This document shows, piece by piece, positions 1 to 7,195 of a DNA stretch of 9,005 nucleotides (the first letter of the stretch is position 1; every line of letters starts with the position of its first letter). A model generated the notes under the pieces. The model ran no database searches. It was given only the letters and a program-made list of their open reading frames with translations, and was not told the origin of the DNA. The DNA is from Candidatus Kuenenia stuttgartensis (GTDB taxonomy: Bacteria > Bacteroidota > Bacteroidia > Flavobacteriales_D > Crocinitomicaceae). The translations under genes were made by a program, and so were the position numbers. The DNA lies in NCBI GenBank assembly GCA_943326025.2, contig CALPRR020000095.1, forward strand, positions 1 to 9,005, given 5' to 3'.

Positions 1-8
1 CTTATATG

Positions 9-22
9 GTTTAAATTTAAAC
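9..22. repeat. 14-bp perfect AT-rich palindrome
   Basis: GTTTAAATTTAAAC reads identically on both strands. It lies in the short non-coding stretch downstream of the helicase gene. In AT-rich DNA such palindromes arise by chance fairly often, and no coding or terminator role is evident. It could be half of an operator for a gene to the left of the window, but nothing here shows that. Confidence 0.35.
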
Positions 23-73
23 TGTAATTAATCTTTTTGGACAGCTCCATTTCTACTTATTTCTTATCTTAAT

Positions 74-95
74 GTGTCTAAAAAATTTAGAACAC
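74..95 (-). terminator. weak hairpin after the helicase gene
   Basis: GTGT-CTAAA pairs with TTTAG-A-ACAC around an AAA loop, giving nine base pairs with one bulged base, 13 bases beyond the helicase stop. There is no U-tract on the minus-strand exit side (lower coordinates), and most pairs are A-T. It is at best a weak terminator or an mRNA 3'-end structure; it is listed only because nothing better follows the gene. Confidence 0.22.
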
Positions 96-107
96 GAAAC
101 TCATCAA

Positions 108-1340
108 CTATTTATCCTTCCACTCATCAAAAGATCCGTCTTCTTTGTTGGCTTCTTCGATTAATTTTTTCCAATCGTAACTTCCGTCATCCGTATCTTT
201 TAACACGTCTTTGTATTCAGCTAACGACATCTCATAATGCTCGATGTCTTCTCCTGTGTATTCTTCGATTGCTTCTAACAATGGTTTTTCTTCTTTACTG
301 CAAAATGAAATCGCTTGACCTCTTTTGTTTCCTCTTCCACAACGTCCGCAACGGTGAACGTAATTTTCTGGATTATCTGGAACATCGTAATTCACCACAT
401 AATCAATTGAAGGAATGTCGATACCTCTTGCCGCTACATCAGTTGTGATCAACACTCGATTTTCACCTGAGCGAAAACGATCCAAGATTACAAAACGATC
501 TTTTTGTTCAATCCCACCGTGCAACGCTTCAGATTTGATACCAACACGTTCCATTGCCGCAACAATTCTTTCAACACGTACTTTTGTTCTGGCAAATACA
601 ACAAATTTATTTTCATCGTATTCCTTCAAAACATTTTCCAAGAAGAATCTTTTATCATCCATCTCTACCATCACAACAGCATGATCGATGTTCTCTGCTA
701 CTGGATTTTGAGGTGAAATTTGAATTCGAATCGCATCTCTTACTAAGGTATATGCTAAAGTTTTAATTTTCTTGGTAATCGTCGCTGAGAAAAATAACGT
801 CTGACGTTTCTTTGGAATATGTTTCAACACATCTTGGATATCTTTCAAAAATCCCATGTCTAACATTAAATCCGCTTCGTCTAAAACTAAAAATTCCAAT
901 TGCGAAATATCTAAATGTCCTTGAGAAATCAAATCGAACATTCTTCCTGGTGTAGAAACCAACACGTCGATTCCATTGTTTAATGTTCGAATTTGTTGCT
1001 CTTGTTCTACTCCACCAAATAAACCAAATGTTTTAATTGATGTTTCTGAACCAATTTCTCTAAAAACTGCAGCATTTTGTTTCGCTAATTCTCTTGTCGG
1101 AACCATCACTAAACATCGAACACCTTTGTAATTCTTATGCGTTTTCGCTACTAATTTATGAAGAATCGGAATCACAAAACTACCCGTTTTACCTGTACCT
1201 GTTTGCGCAATAGCCAATACATCTTCGCCTTCTAATATCGGTTTAATTGCCTTGAACTGAATATCAGTTGGTTTCTTAAATCCTAATTTTTCTAATTGAG
1301 ATTTAATTAATGGGGATATGTTGTAATCGGAGAATTTCAT
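108..1340 (-). CDS. DEAD-box ATP-dependent RNA helicase, RhlE-like
   Basis: This 410-residue protein is a superfamily 2 RNA helicase: ATP-driven local unwinding of RNA duplexes, cytoplasmic, usually linked to ribosome assembly, RNA decay or cold growth. Visible motifs in order: Q-motif (F3, GF at 20-21, Q28), Walker A AQTGTGKT (45-52), PTREL (81-85), GG (109-110), STPGR (129-133), DEAD (154-157), SAT (185-187), FARTK (249-253), TTDVAARGID (299-308) and motif VI HRCGRCGRG (329-337). All catalytic positions, including both motif VI arginines, are present. Motif VI carries Cys at 331 and 334 where HRIGRTGR-like sequences are common; these are the tolerated x positions. The tail is short and acidic, with no basic RNA-binding extension, so substrate choice cannot be read. 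The start ATG is preceded by nine A residues and no Shine-Dalgarno. Family assignment is secure; the subfamily (RhlE versus CshA/SrmB) is inferred. Confidence 0.96.
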   Translation of the reverse strand: MKFSDYNISPLIKSQLEKLGFKKPTDIQFKAIKPILEGEDVLAIAQTGTGKTGSFVIPILHKLVAKTHKNYKGVRCLVMVPTRELAKQNAAVFREIGSETSIKTFGLFGGVEQEQQIRTLNNGIDVLVSTPGRMFDLISQGHLDISQLEFLVLDEADLMLDMGFLKDIQDVLKHIPKKRQTLFFSATITKKIKTLAYTLVRDAIRIQISPQNPVAENIDHAVVMVEMDDKRFFLENVLKEYDENKFVVFARTKVRVERIVAAMERVGIKSEALHGGIEQKDRFVILDRFRSGENRVLITTDVAARGIDIPSIDYVVNYDVPDNPENYVHRCGRCGRGNKRGQAISFCSKEEKPLLEAIEEYTGEDIEHYEMSLAEYKDVLKDTDDGSYDWKKLIEEANKEDGSFDEWKDK

Positions 1341-1349
1341 TTTTTTTTT
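1341..1349. repeat. homopolymer run abutting the helicase start codon
   Basis: Nine T on the plus strand, so the minus-strand mRNA reads nine A immediately before AUG. Such A-tracts sit where a ribosome binding site would be in other bacteria; Bacteroidota commonly rely on A/U-rich unstructured leaders. The tract may also be prone to length change by slippage, which would alter the leader but not the reading frame. Confidence 0.6.
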
Positions 1350-1350
1350 A

Positions 1351-1424
1351 GACTTTAAGATTCAAGACTTTAAGATTCAAGACTTCAAGATTCAAGATTC
1401 AAGACTTTAAGATTTAAGACTTTA
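1351..1424. repeat. 15-bp tandem repeat, about five imperfect copies
   Basis: Unit GACTTTAAGATTCAA occurs exactly at 1351-1365 and 1366-1380. It follows with one change (GACTTCAAGATTCAA) at 1381-1395, as a half unit GATTCAA at 1396-1402, as GACTTTAAGATTTAA at 1403-1417, and as a last GACTTTA at 1418-1424. Each unit is itself two similar 7-8 base halves (GACTTTA / AGATTCAA). The array fills nearly all the space between the zinc-ribbon gene's terminator and the helicase start. I see no TAnnTTTG promoter within it on the minus strand. Tandem heptamer-like intergenic repeats of this flavour are, from general experience, common in flavobacterial genomes; copy number is probably variable between strains. 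Confidence 0.9.
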
Positions 1425-1433
1425 TATTAGACG

Positions 1434-1464
1434 AAAAAAAACCGCTCGGATAAATCGGAGCGGT
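1434..1464 (-). terminator. intrinsic terminator of the zinc-ribbon operon
   Basis: ACCGCTC (1441-1447) pairs with GAGCGGT (1458-1464), a seven-bp GC-rich stem, with two further pairs possible after a G-G mismatch. On the minus strand it is followed directly by eight T (1441-1434). It starts 23 bases after the stop codon at 1488, so it ends the mRNA carrying the beta-barrel, Nif3 and zinc-ribbon genes and separates them from the helicase gene. Confidence 0.88.
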
Positions 1465-1487
1465 CAATTTTATTTTGAATAAGAAAA

Positions 1488-2237
1488 TTATTCTGTCATT
1501 GAAGCTGGAATCAAAATTCTTCCACAGTGCTCACAAACGATAACTTTTCTTCTTGTTTCAATTTCTAATTGTCTTTGAGGTGGGATTTTGTTAAAACAAC
1601 CTCCACAACAATCACGTTGAACTGGTACTACAGATAAACCATTTTTAGCATTCTCTCTTAAACGAGAATAAGCAAAAATTAAACGCTCTTCAATTTTAGC
1701 TTTAGCAGCTTCTGAATCAGCAATTAATTTCTCTTCGTCTTTTTGAGTTTCACCAACGATTTCATCTAACTCAGCTTTTTTAGTAGCTAAATCAACTTTT
1801 CTAAATTCTAAACGATTTTTAGCTTCTTCTAACGTTTCTTTTTTAGAAGTGATTTTGAATTTTACTTCTTTGCTTTTTTTCTCGTGTAATTTGATTTCCA
1901 ATTCTTGGTATTCGATTTCTTTAGCTAAAGATTCGAATTCACGATTGTTTCTCACTTTCTCTTGTTGCTCTTTGTATTTGCTAATTGCCAACTCAGAGTC
2001 TTTAACAGCATTTTTACGATCAGTGATTTCAGTATCAAGGTCTTTAATCTCCTCTACTGTCTTTGCAATTCGGTTACTAATTCCTTCTAATTCGTCTTCC
2101 AAATCTTGAACTTCTAAAGGTAATTCACCTCTTATTGTTCTAATTCTATCGATTTCAGAATCAATTAATTGCAATTGATATAGAGCATCTAATTTTTCCG
2201 CTACTGATGTCTCTTTTTTAGTCGCAGTTGTTGCCAT
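1488..2237 (-). CDS. coiled-coil C4-type zinc-ribbon protein (CT398/COG1579 family)
   Basis: The 249-residue product has a short Ala/Thr/Lys start, then about 165 residues (roughly 14-180) of charged heptad-like sequence predicted to form a long antiparallel coiled-coil hairpin. A C-terminal zinc ribbon follows with ligands C211-x2-C214 and C235-x2-C238; an additional Cys sits at 210. This layout and length match the COG1579 / zf-RING_7 family typified by chlamydial CT398. Known members are thought to be protein-protein or nucleic-acid adaptors, and the biochemical role is not settled; no enzymatic motif is visible. It is the last gene of a tight three-gene operon, four bases after the Nif3-like gene, and is followed by a strong terminator. 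The ATG start fits this spacing. Family call is confident; function is open. Confidence 0.93.
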   Translation of the reverse strand: MATTATKKETSVAEKLDALYQLQLIDSEIDRIRTIRGELPLEVQDLEDELEGISNRIAKTVEEIKDLDTEITDRKNAVKDSELAISKYKEQQEKVRNNREFESLAKEIEYQELEIKLHEKKSKEVKFKITSKKETLEEAKNRLEFRKVDLATKKAELDEIVGETQKDEEKLIADSEAAKAKIEERLIFAYSRLRENAKNGLSVVPVQRDCCGGCFNKIPPQRQLEIETRRKVIVCEHCGRILIPASMTE

Positions 2238-2241
2238 TTGT

Positions 2242-3336
2242 CTAAAAATAATTTATAGGATTCGTATTTTCCTCCGTTAAATGAACGACAAAGGTATGAA
2301 ATTTTTTCTTCAAAATGTCAGCTATTAAATTAATTGTGAATTGTTCACTCTCAAAATGTCCAATATCTGCGATTACTAGCTCATTTTCAGCATCAAAAAA
2401 ATCATGATATTTATAATCTCCTGTGATAAAAATATCTGCATTTGCTCTTTTAGCCTTATTTAATAAAAAACTTCCTGATCCACCACAAAAAGCAACGCGT
2501 TTAATTGGCTTCTTCAATAGTTTTGTATGACGAATTATTTCACATTTAAAATTCGCTTTCAACTTTGTTAAAAACTCAATTTCCTCCATTGGTTCTTTCA
2601 ATTCTCCAACCATACCAGCGCCTTCAAACGCATTTTGATTCTTCAACGAGATAATATCGTAAGCTACTTCTTCATAAGGATGCGCTTGTTTCATCGCTTT
2701 CACAACTGCATTTAAGCTATGTGAAGTAACCAATAGTTCGAATTTTACCTCTGAAACAGTTGATTGATTATTTTTTTCACCTTCAAACGGATTTGCTAAT
2801 TCATTTGGCGTAAACGTTCCTGTTCCTTCTGAAGAAAAACTACATTCTGAATAATTTCCAATCACCCCTGCTCCCGCTTCAAAAACGGCAGATTTAACTT
2901 TTTCAAGATGATCTATTGGAACGTAAACATTCAATTTAAATAAGGCATTTTCAACTGGATCTAAAATTTGTAAATTCTCCAAACCCAATCGTTGGCCTAT
3001 TTCAAAATTTACTCCAAATCTATAATGATCCAAATTCGTATGAATCGCATAAATTGCTATTCCATGCTGAATCGCTTTTATAACTGTTCGCTCGATGTAA
3101 TTTTTTCCGTTTAGTTTTTTCAGTCCTTTAAAAACAATCGGATGATGCGCAATAATCAAATTACTTCCTTTACGAATCGCTTCATCTACAATCGCTTCCA
3201 CACAATCTAAACAGATAATTGCATTCGTCACTTCTGTAGAAGAATCACCGACTATCAATCCACAATTATCAAAATCAGCTTGACTTGATAGGGGCGCTAA
3301 ACTTTCTAAATAGTTTGTTATTTCTCTGATTTTCAT
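2242..3336 (-). CDS. Nif3-like dinuclear metal centre protein (YbgI/DUF34 family)
   Basis: The product from ATG 3336 is 364 residues (MKIREITNYLE...). Metal-ligand positions expected for the family are all present: H64-H65 in AHHPIVFKG, D103 in HTNLDH, and H327 with E331 in GHFESE. The middle (about 130-240, with the TGTFTP signature) is the PII-like insertion that makes the long form of the family, compared with about 250 residues for the short E. coli YbgI type. Family members form hexameric rings with two metals per subunit. Databases often label them GTP cyclohydrolase 1 type 2, but true substrates remain debated. An in-frame ATG at 3432 would add 32 residues, overlap the upstream gene by 94 bases and lacks family character. 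The chosen ATG lies two bases after the upstream stop, supporting translational coupling. Confidence 0.95.
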   Translation of the reverse strand: MKIREITNYLESLAPLSSQADFDNCGLIVGDSSTEVTNAIICLDCVEAIVDEAIRKGSNLIIAHHPIVFKGLKKLNGKNYIERTVIKAIQHGIAIYAIHTNLDHYRFGVNFEIGQRLGLENLQILDPVENALFKLNVYVPIDHLEKVKSAVFEAGAGVIGNYSECSFSSEGTGTFTPNELANPFEGEKNNQSTVSEVKFELLVTSHSLNAVVKAMKQAHPYEEVAYDIISLKNQNAFEGAGMVGELKEPMEEIEFLTKLKANFKCEIIRHTKLLKKPIKRVAFCGGSGSFLLNKAKRANADIFITGDYKYHDFFDAENELVIADIGHFESEQFTINLIADILKKKFHTFVVHLTEENTNPINYF

Positions 3337-3338
3337 AA

Positions 3339-4106
3339 TTAAAGCTGATAGATTAATCCAAAATTTACACTGAAAACGCGAGCGAAATGCTTGTAATAAT
3401 TCAATTTTGTATACGAACTCGTCAATTGCCATCTGTATTCAGGCATCACAAAAACCGACATGTATTTCCCTAATTTTGCTTGAACACCCGCATTTAATCC
3501 AGCACTAAAAACCATACTATTCAACGCTTGTTTATCTTTCGATACAATTGATTTAGTTTCATTTTTTTTATTTGTCCATTCGGAAGTTTCCTTGTAACGA
3601 TTAATTATTTCCGGAAAAAAAGAACCTCCAGCAAAAAAACGAATTTGATCCCCAATAACATACTGTAAACGAATCGGCACTGAAACATACGTATAAATTG
3701 ATTTCGAAGTAAAAGTAGAATCTTCTCCTTTAAAAGAATACGATTCACCATTCCTCAACAAAGACAAACCTCCTTCAAAAACTATATGTTTATGCACATA
3801 ACTTCTAAAACCAACTCCATAAGACCAAATTTTTAAAGGCGCTTCATCTGCACGAATTCCAAGTTCTTTGGGAAGAAAATCTTCATTTGGAATTAATTTT
3901 CGATAACTGCTCGACCAAGCTGAACTGAAAAACACTTCTGTCGAACCATCTACATTTTTTCTTTCTGGACGTTGCTTTTTAGTAGTCGTATCAGTGATTG
4001 ATTCTGTATTTTTTATTTTTTTATCATCCGAAATTTCAATTTGAGCATGGAATTTGCATGGAACAAAAACGGCAATGAATAAAAATGATTGAATGAAATT
4101 TTTCAT
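3339..4106 (-). CDS. small outer-membrane beta-barrel protein, function unknown
   Basis: 255 residues. The N-terminus (MKNFIQSFLFIAVFVPCKFHAQ) is a typical Bacteroidota Sec signal peptide, with probable cleavage after A21. A polar, charged linker (about 23-55, rich in Thr/Lys/Asp) precedes alternating hydrophobic/aromatic strands such as KIWSYGVGFRSYV, YTYVSVPIRLQYVIG, IRFFAGGSFFP, VFSAGLNAGVQAKLG, SVFVMPEYRWQL and the final FSVNFGLIYQL. The terminal strand ends in a hydrophobic residue, as expected for BAM-inserted barrels. About eight strands fit the length, similar in look to OmpW/PorT-like 'outer membrane beta-barrel' proteins; I cannot name a specific member. It is the first gene of the operon with the Nif3-like and zinc-ribbon genes and is divergent from the AsmA gene, so a shared envelope theme with AsmA is possible but unproven. 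Confidence 0.85.
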   Translation of the reverse strand: MKNFIQSFLFIAVFVPCKFHAQIEISDDKKIKNTESITDTTTKKQRPERKNVDGSTEVFFSSAWSSSYRKLIPNEDFLPKELGIRADEAPLKIWSYGVGFRSYVHKHIVFEGGLSLLRNGESYSFKGEDSTFTSKSIYTYVSVPIRLQYVIGDQIRFFAGGSFFPEIINRYKETSEWTNKKNETKSIVSKDKQALNSMVFSAGLNAGVQAKLGKYMSVFVMPEYRWQLTSSYTKLNYYKHFARVFSVNFGLIYQL

Positions 4107-4171
4107 TATTTTTACAAGTGTTAATATTGTCTGTTAAAACTAAACAAATATCGCAAAATATATAAATTGTT
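4107..4171. promoter_or_regulatory. divergent intergenic region between envelope genes
   Basis: The 65-bp gap must contain start signals for both the leftward beta-barrel operon and the rightward AsmA gene. It is very AT-rich. Near-matches to the Bacteroidetes -7 box TAnnTTTG exist (leftward GATATTTG at 4152-4145; rightward TAATATTG at 4122-4129), each with one mismatch, but neither has a TTG -33 box at the usual 19-21 base spacing. Promoter presence is inferred from gene layout; exact positions are not supported. Confidence 0.4.
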
Positions 4172-7030
4172 ATGACTTCAAAAGGAAAAAAGAAAAAGAG
4201 TATCACTCGAAGAATATTAAAATGGACCTGTATTTCATTTTTAATCATCTTGATAGCGTTAATTACTATACCAATCGTTTTCAAAGATAAAATCAAACAA
4301 TTAGTAATTGATGAAGCGAATAAAACGTTAACTGCTGATTTATCTATTGGTGAATTTGACTTAACCTTTTTAAGTACTTTCCCAAATCTTTCTATTAAAT
4401 TGTATGATACAAAAATTGTAGGACGTAATGAATTCAAAGATGTTGAATTAGTTAATGTAAAAGAATTTACAGCGAACGTTAATCTTTGGGATGTAATAGG
4501 TGGAGATCAAATATCAATTAATGAGATTCATTTAGATCAACCAAAATTTGATGTTCGTGTTTTAAGTAATGGCAAGGCGAATTATGACATTACGATTCCT
4601 GATACTGTTCCATCTAAACCTCAAGAACCTTCAAATTTCAAACTTTCTTTAAAAGAGTATTCTATCACTAATGCTCAGATTCATTATGATGATCAACCTG
4701 GAAATATGTTTGCCGATTTGAAAAACTTAACACACGTTGGTAAAGGAGATTTATCAGCTGATGTAATTGATTTTGAGACAAAAACAAACATTGATGAGTT
4801 TACTTACGAAATGGACGGAATTTCCTATCTATCAAAAGTTAAAACGGAAGCGATTGCGAACATACTAATGGAATTCACTGAAAAAACTTCAAAATTCACT
4901 TTAAAAGACAATTCTTTCACCTTGAATGCTTTACATTTTTCTTTGGATGGTTTTTATGAAATGTTAGAGAAAAAAGACAACATGGATTTAAAAATGAATG
5001 CTGAAAAAGCAACATTTAAAGATTTCCTTTCATTGATTCCAACATTTTACCAATCAGGTTACGAAAGCATGATTGCAAATGGCAACTTAGCTTTTAAAGC
5101 AGAGATTAAAGGAATTATGGATGATGTAAATATGCCAGGATGGGATTTCAATCTAAGCGTTGACAATGCGAAAATCAAATATCCTGATTTACCAAGTTCA
5201 ATTGACAACATCGTTATTAAAGCGAATTCAAAATTTTTAGGTGGAGCTGATTTAGATAAAATGACTTTAGACGTTTCTAAATTCCACGCTGATTTTGTTG
5301 GTAATAAATTGGATGCTACATTAAAAATGAGAAATCCAATGACTGATCCATTGATCGATTCTAAGATTTTAGCAAAAGTAAACTTAGCTACATTGGGAAA
5401 AGTAATTCCAATGGCTGAAGGTGAATCATATAATGGAAAATTAGACGCTGACATCATATTAAACGGAAGAATGAGTGCGATTGAAACAGAAAACTACGAG
5501 GCTTTCAAAGCTACTGGAACGTTATTATTATCAGACATGTTGTACAAATCTAAAGATCTTCCGAGTGATGTTTCTGTTAAACAAATGCTTCTTCGTTTCT
5601 CTCCACAAAATTTATCATTGGAACAATTATCTGCTAAAATGGGTAAATCTGATTTCCAAATGGCAGGGAAAGTAGATAATTATCTAGGATATGTTTTCAG
5701 AGATGAATTATTGAAAGGTAATTTCACATTTAACAGTTCAAATATAGATTTAGACGAATTAATGGGTGCTTCGACAAGCTCATCAACCTCAGCAACTACA
5801 ACTACTTCAACAGAAGCTTCGGAACCATTCTTGATTCCAAACAATGTTGATTTCAATTTAATGACTTCAATTGCGAATATTAAATACAATGGAATCACTA
5901 TTAAAAATATGACGGGTGGAGTTAAAATGAAAGAAGAAGTTGCAACATTGGATAATTTGAAAATGAATGCAATGGGTGGAACAATCATCTTGAAAGGAAA
6001 TTACAATACAAAAGAACATACAAAACCAATTGTTGATTTCGGTTATGATTTAGTAAATATTGACATTCAAGAATTGGCTTCAAATTTTTCTACGATTGAA
6101 AAATTAGCACCAATTGCTAAGTATTCTAAAGGTAAAATTAGTTCACAGTTTAACATGAAAACTGCTATGAATGATAAAATGGAACCAATCTACAACACCC
6201 TAAATGGTGATGGTAATTTGTTCTCAAATTCAGTTACAATATCAGGTTTCAAACCTTTACAAAAAATTGATGAAGCTTTAAAAATGAATAAATTATCAAA
6301 CCAAACGATAAAAGATCTAAAAGCATTCTTCAAATTTGCAAATGGAAAGATTACTGTAACGCCTTTTGACGTGAAATTGGGTAAAATTTTAACGAATGTT
6401 TCTGGTTCAACTTCATTCGAACAAGACATCGATTACAAATTAAAAATGAACATACCGAAAGAAGAGATTCCATCAAGTATGATTAAAATTGTAGAAGATC
6501 AAATTAAGAAAGTAAACAGTTTAGCACCAAAATTAAAGTTAGCTGAATTACCAAATGTGATTCCAGTAGATGTATTAATTGGTGGAAAAGTAACTGATCC
6601 AAAAGTTACAACAAACTTGAAAGAAGCTTTATTGGCCGCTACTGGAAATTTAAAAGACGCTGGAAAAGCATTGGTTAATCAGGCTAAAGATTCTGTCAAA
6701 ACAATCATCAACAATAAGGTGAATGAAATAAAAGAAGATCTGAATGCTAAAAAGAAACAAATTTTAGAGGATGCTCAAAGACAAGCAGACAAATTAAAAG
6801 CTGAAGCTAAAAACGCAGCTGATCAAGTTCGTAAAGAAGGTGACAAACAAGCTGCACAATTAATGAGTGAAGCTGGAAACAATCCTTTAAAGAAAAAAGC
6901 TGCTGAATTTGCTGGAAAGAAAATTAAAGATGAAGCGGAGAAAAAAGCTTCTAAAATTGAATCTGAAGCGAATAACAAAACGGATCAAATCATGAGTGCT
7001 GCTCAGAATAAGGCTGATGCGGTGAAATAG
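4172..7030 (+). CDS. AsmA-family inner-membrane-anchored protein
   Basis: 952 residues. A Lys/Arg-rich cytoplasmic start (2-17) is followed by one membrane segment (about 18-37), then a large extracytoplasmic region opening with the AsmA-type 'IGEFDLTFLSTFPNLSIKL' stretch. Long runs of alternating hydrophobic residues follow, as expected for the elongated beta-groove of AsmA/TamB/VPS13-like bridge proteins that are proposed to move phospholipids between membranes. Residues 533-551 form a Ser/Thr-only linker that may split two groove segments. From about 815 to the end the sequence turns into a Lys/Ala/Glu-rich helical tail without hydrophobic strands. It is longer than E. coli AsmA (about 617 residues), but such lengths are usual in Bacteroidota. 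No Shine-Dalgarno precedes the ATG; the next upstream frame is closed, so the start is straightforward. It is monocistronic, closed by a strong terminator. Family call is firm; the cargo is unknown. Confidence 0.92.
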   Translation: MTSKGKKKKSITRRILKWTCISFLIILIALITIPIVFKDKIKQLVIDEANKTLTADLSIGEFDLTFLSTFPNLSIKLYDTKIVGRNEFKDVELVNVKEFTANVNLWDVIGGDQISINEIHLDQPKFDVRVLSNGKANYDITIPDTVPSKPQEPSNFKLSLKEYSITNAQIHYDDQPGNMFADLKNLTHVGKGDLSADVIDFETKTNIDEFTYEMDGISYLSKVKTEAIANILMEFTEKTSKFTLKDNSFTLNALHFSLDGFYEMLEKKDNMDLKMNAEKATFKDFLSLIPTFYQSGYESMIANGNLAFKAEIKGIMDDVNMPGWDFNLSVDNAKIKYPDLPSSIDNIVIKANSKFLGGADLDKMTLDVSKFHADFVGNKLDATLKMRNPMTDPLIDSKILAKVNLATLGKVIPMAEGESYNGKLDADIILNGRMSAIETENYEAFKATGTLLLSDMLYKSKDLPSDVSVKQMLLRFSPQNLSLEQLSAKMGKSDFQMAGKVDNYLGYVFRDELLKGNFTFNSSNIDLDELMGASTSSSTSATTTTSTEASEPFLIPNNVDFNLMTSIANIKYNGITIKNMTGGVKMKEEVATLDNLKMNAMGGTIILKGNYNTKEHTKPIVDFGYDLVNIDIQELASNFSTIEKLAPIAKYSKGKISSQFNMKTAMNDKMEPIYNTLNGDGNLFSNSVTISGFKPLQKIDEALKMNKLSNQTIKDLKAFFKFANGKITVTPFDVKLGKILTNVSGSTSFEQDIDYKLKMNIPKEEIPSSMIKIVEDQIKKVNSLAPKLKLAELPNVIPVDVLIGGKVTDPKVTTNLKEALLAATGNLKDAGKALVNQAKDSVKTIINNKVNEIKEDLNAKKKQILEDAQRQADKLKAEAKNAADQVRKEGDKQAAQLMSEAGNNPLKKKAAEFAGKKIKDEAEKKASKIESEANNKTDQIMSAAQNKADAVK

Positions 7031-7052
7031 GTTATTTTTTTATTATCATCAG

Positions 7053-7083
7053 AAAGGCTGTCTATAGAAGACAGCCTTTTTTT
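7053..7083 (+). terminator. strong intrinsic terminator of the AsmA gene
   Basis: AAAGGCTGTCT (7053-7063) pairs perfectly with AGACAGCCTTT (7069-7079) around a five-base loop ATAGA, and the T-run continues to 7083. It begins 23 bases after the stop codon. The T-tract lies only on the rightward side, so it acts on the AsmA transcript and should insulate the downstream region. Confidence 0.95.
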
Positions 7084-7150
7084 ATCATACTAAATAAAAT
7101 AACAGCTACAATACAAATTTTCAATTCAAATTTAAGATTATCAATTGTTC

Positions 7151-7195
7151 TTTTTTTTGGCTTGAACCAAAAGAAAGAACCAAAAAAAATTCAAG
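7151..7195. repeat. two interleaved inverted repeats
   Basis: TTTTTTTTGG (7151-7160) is the exact reverse complement of CCAAAAAAAA (7180-7189). The directly abutting CTTGAA (7161-7166) is the reverse complement of TTCAAG (7190-7195), itself abutting the second arm. The two pairings cross each other, a pseudoknot-type order, instead of nesting. The 'CTTGAACCAAAAGAA...AACCAAAAA..TTCAAG' wording resembles an intergenic repeat I associate with flavobacterial genomes; that link is from memory, not a search. Confidence 0.65.

Noticed and set aside
74..766. Several plus-strand open frames opposite the helicase gene
   Set aside because: They lie wholly antisense to a gene with every DEAD-box motif, have Phe/Ser/Leu-rich shadow composition and mutually overlapping frames.
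4036..4437. Minus-strand open frame of 133 codons across the divergent gap
   Set aside because: It overlaps the AsmA start and the beta-barrel gene's signal peptide region on both sides, has no family resemblance, and would remove the promoter region of both genes.
5059..6429. Minus-strand and frame-shifted open frames within the AsmA gene
   Set aside because: They are shadows of a continuous 952-codon gene, with no start context or recognisable domain.
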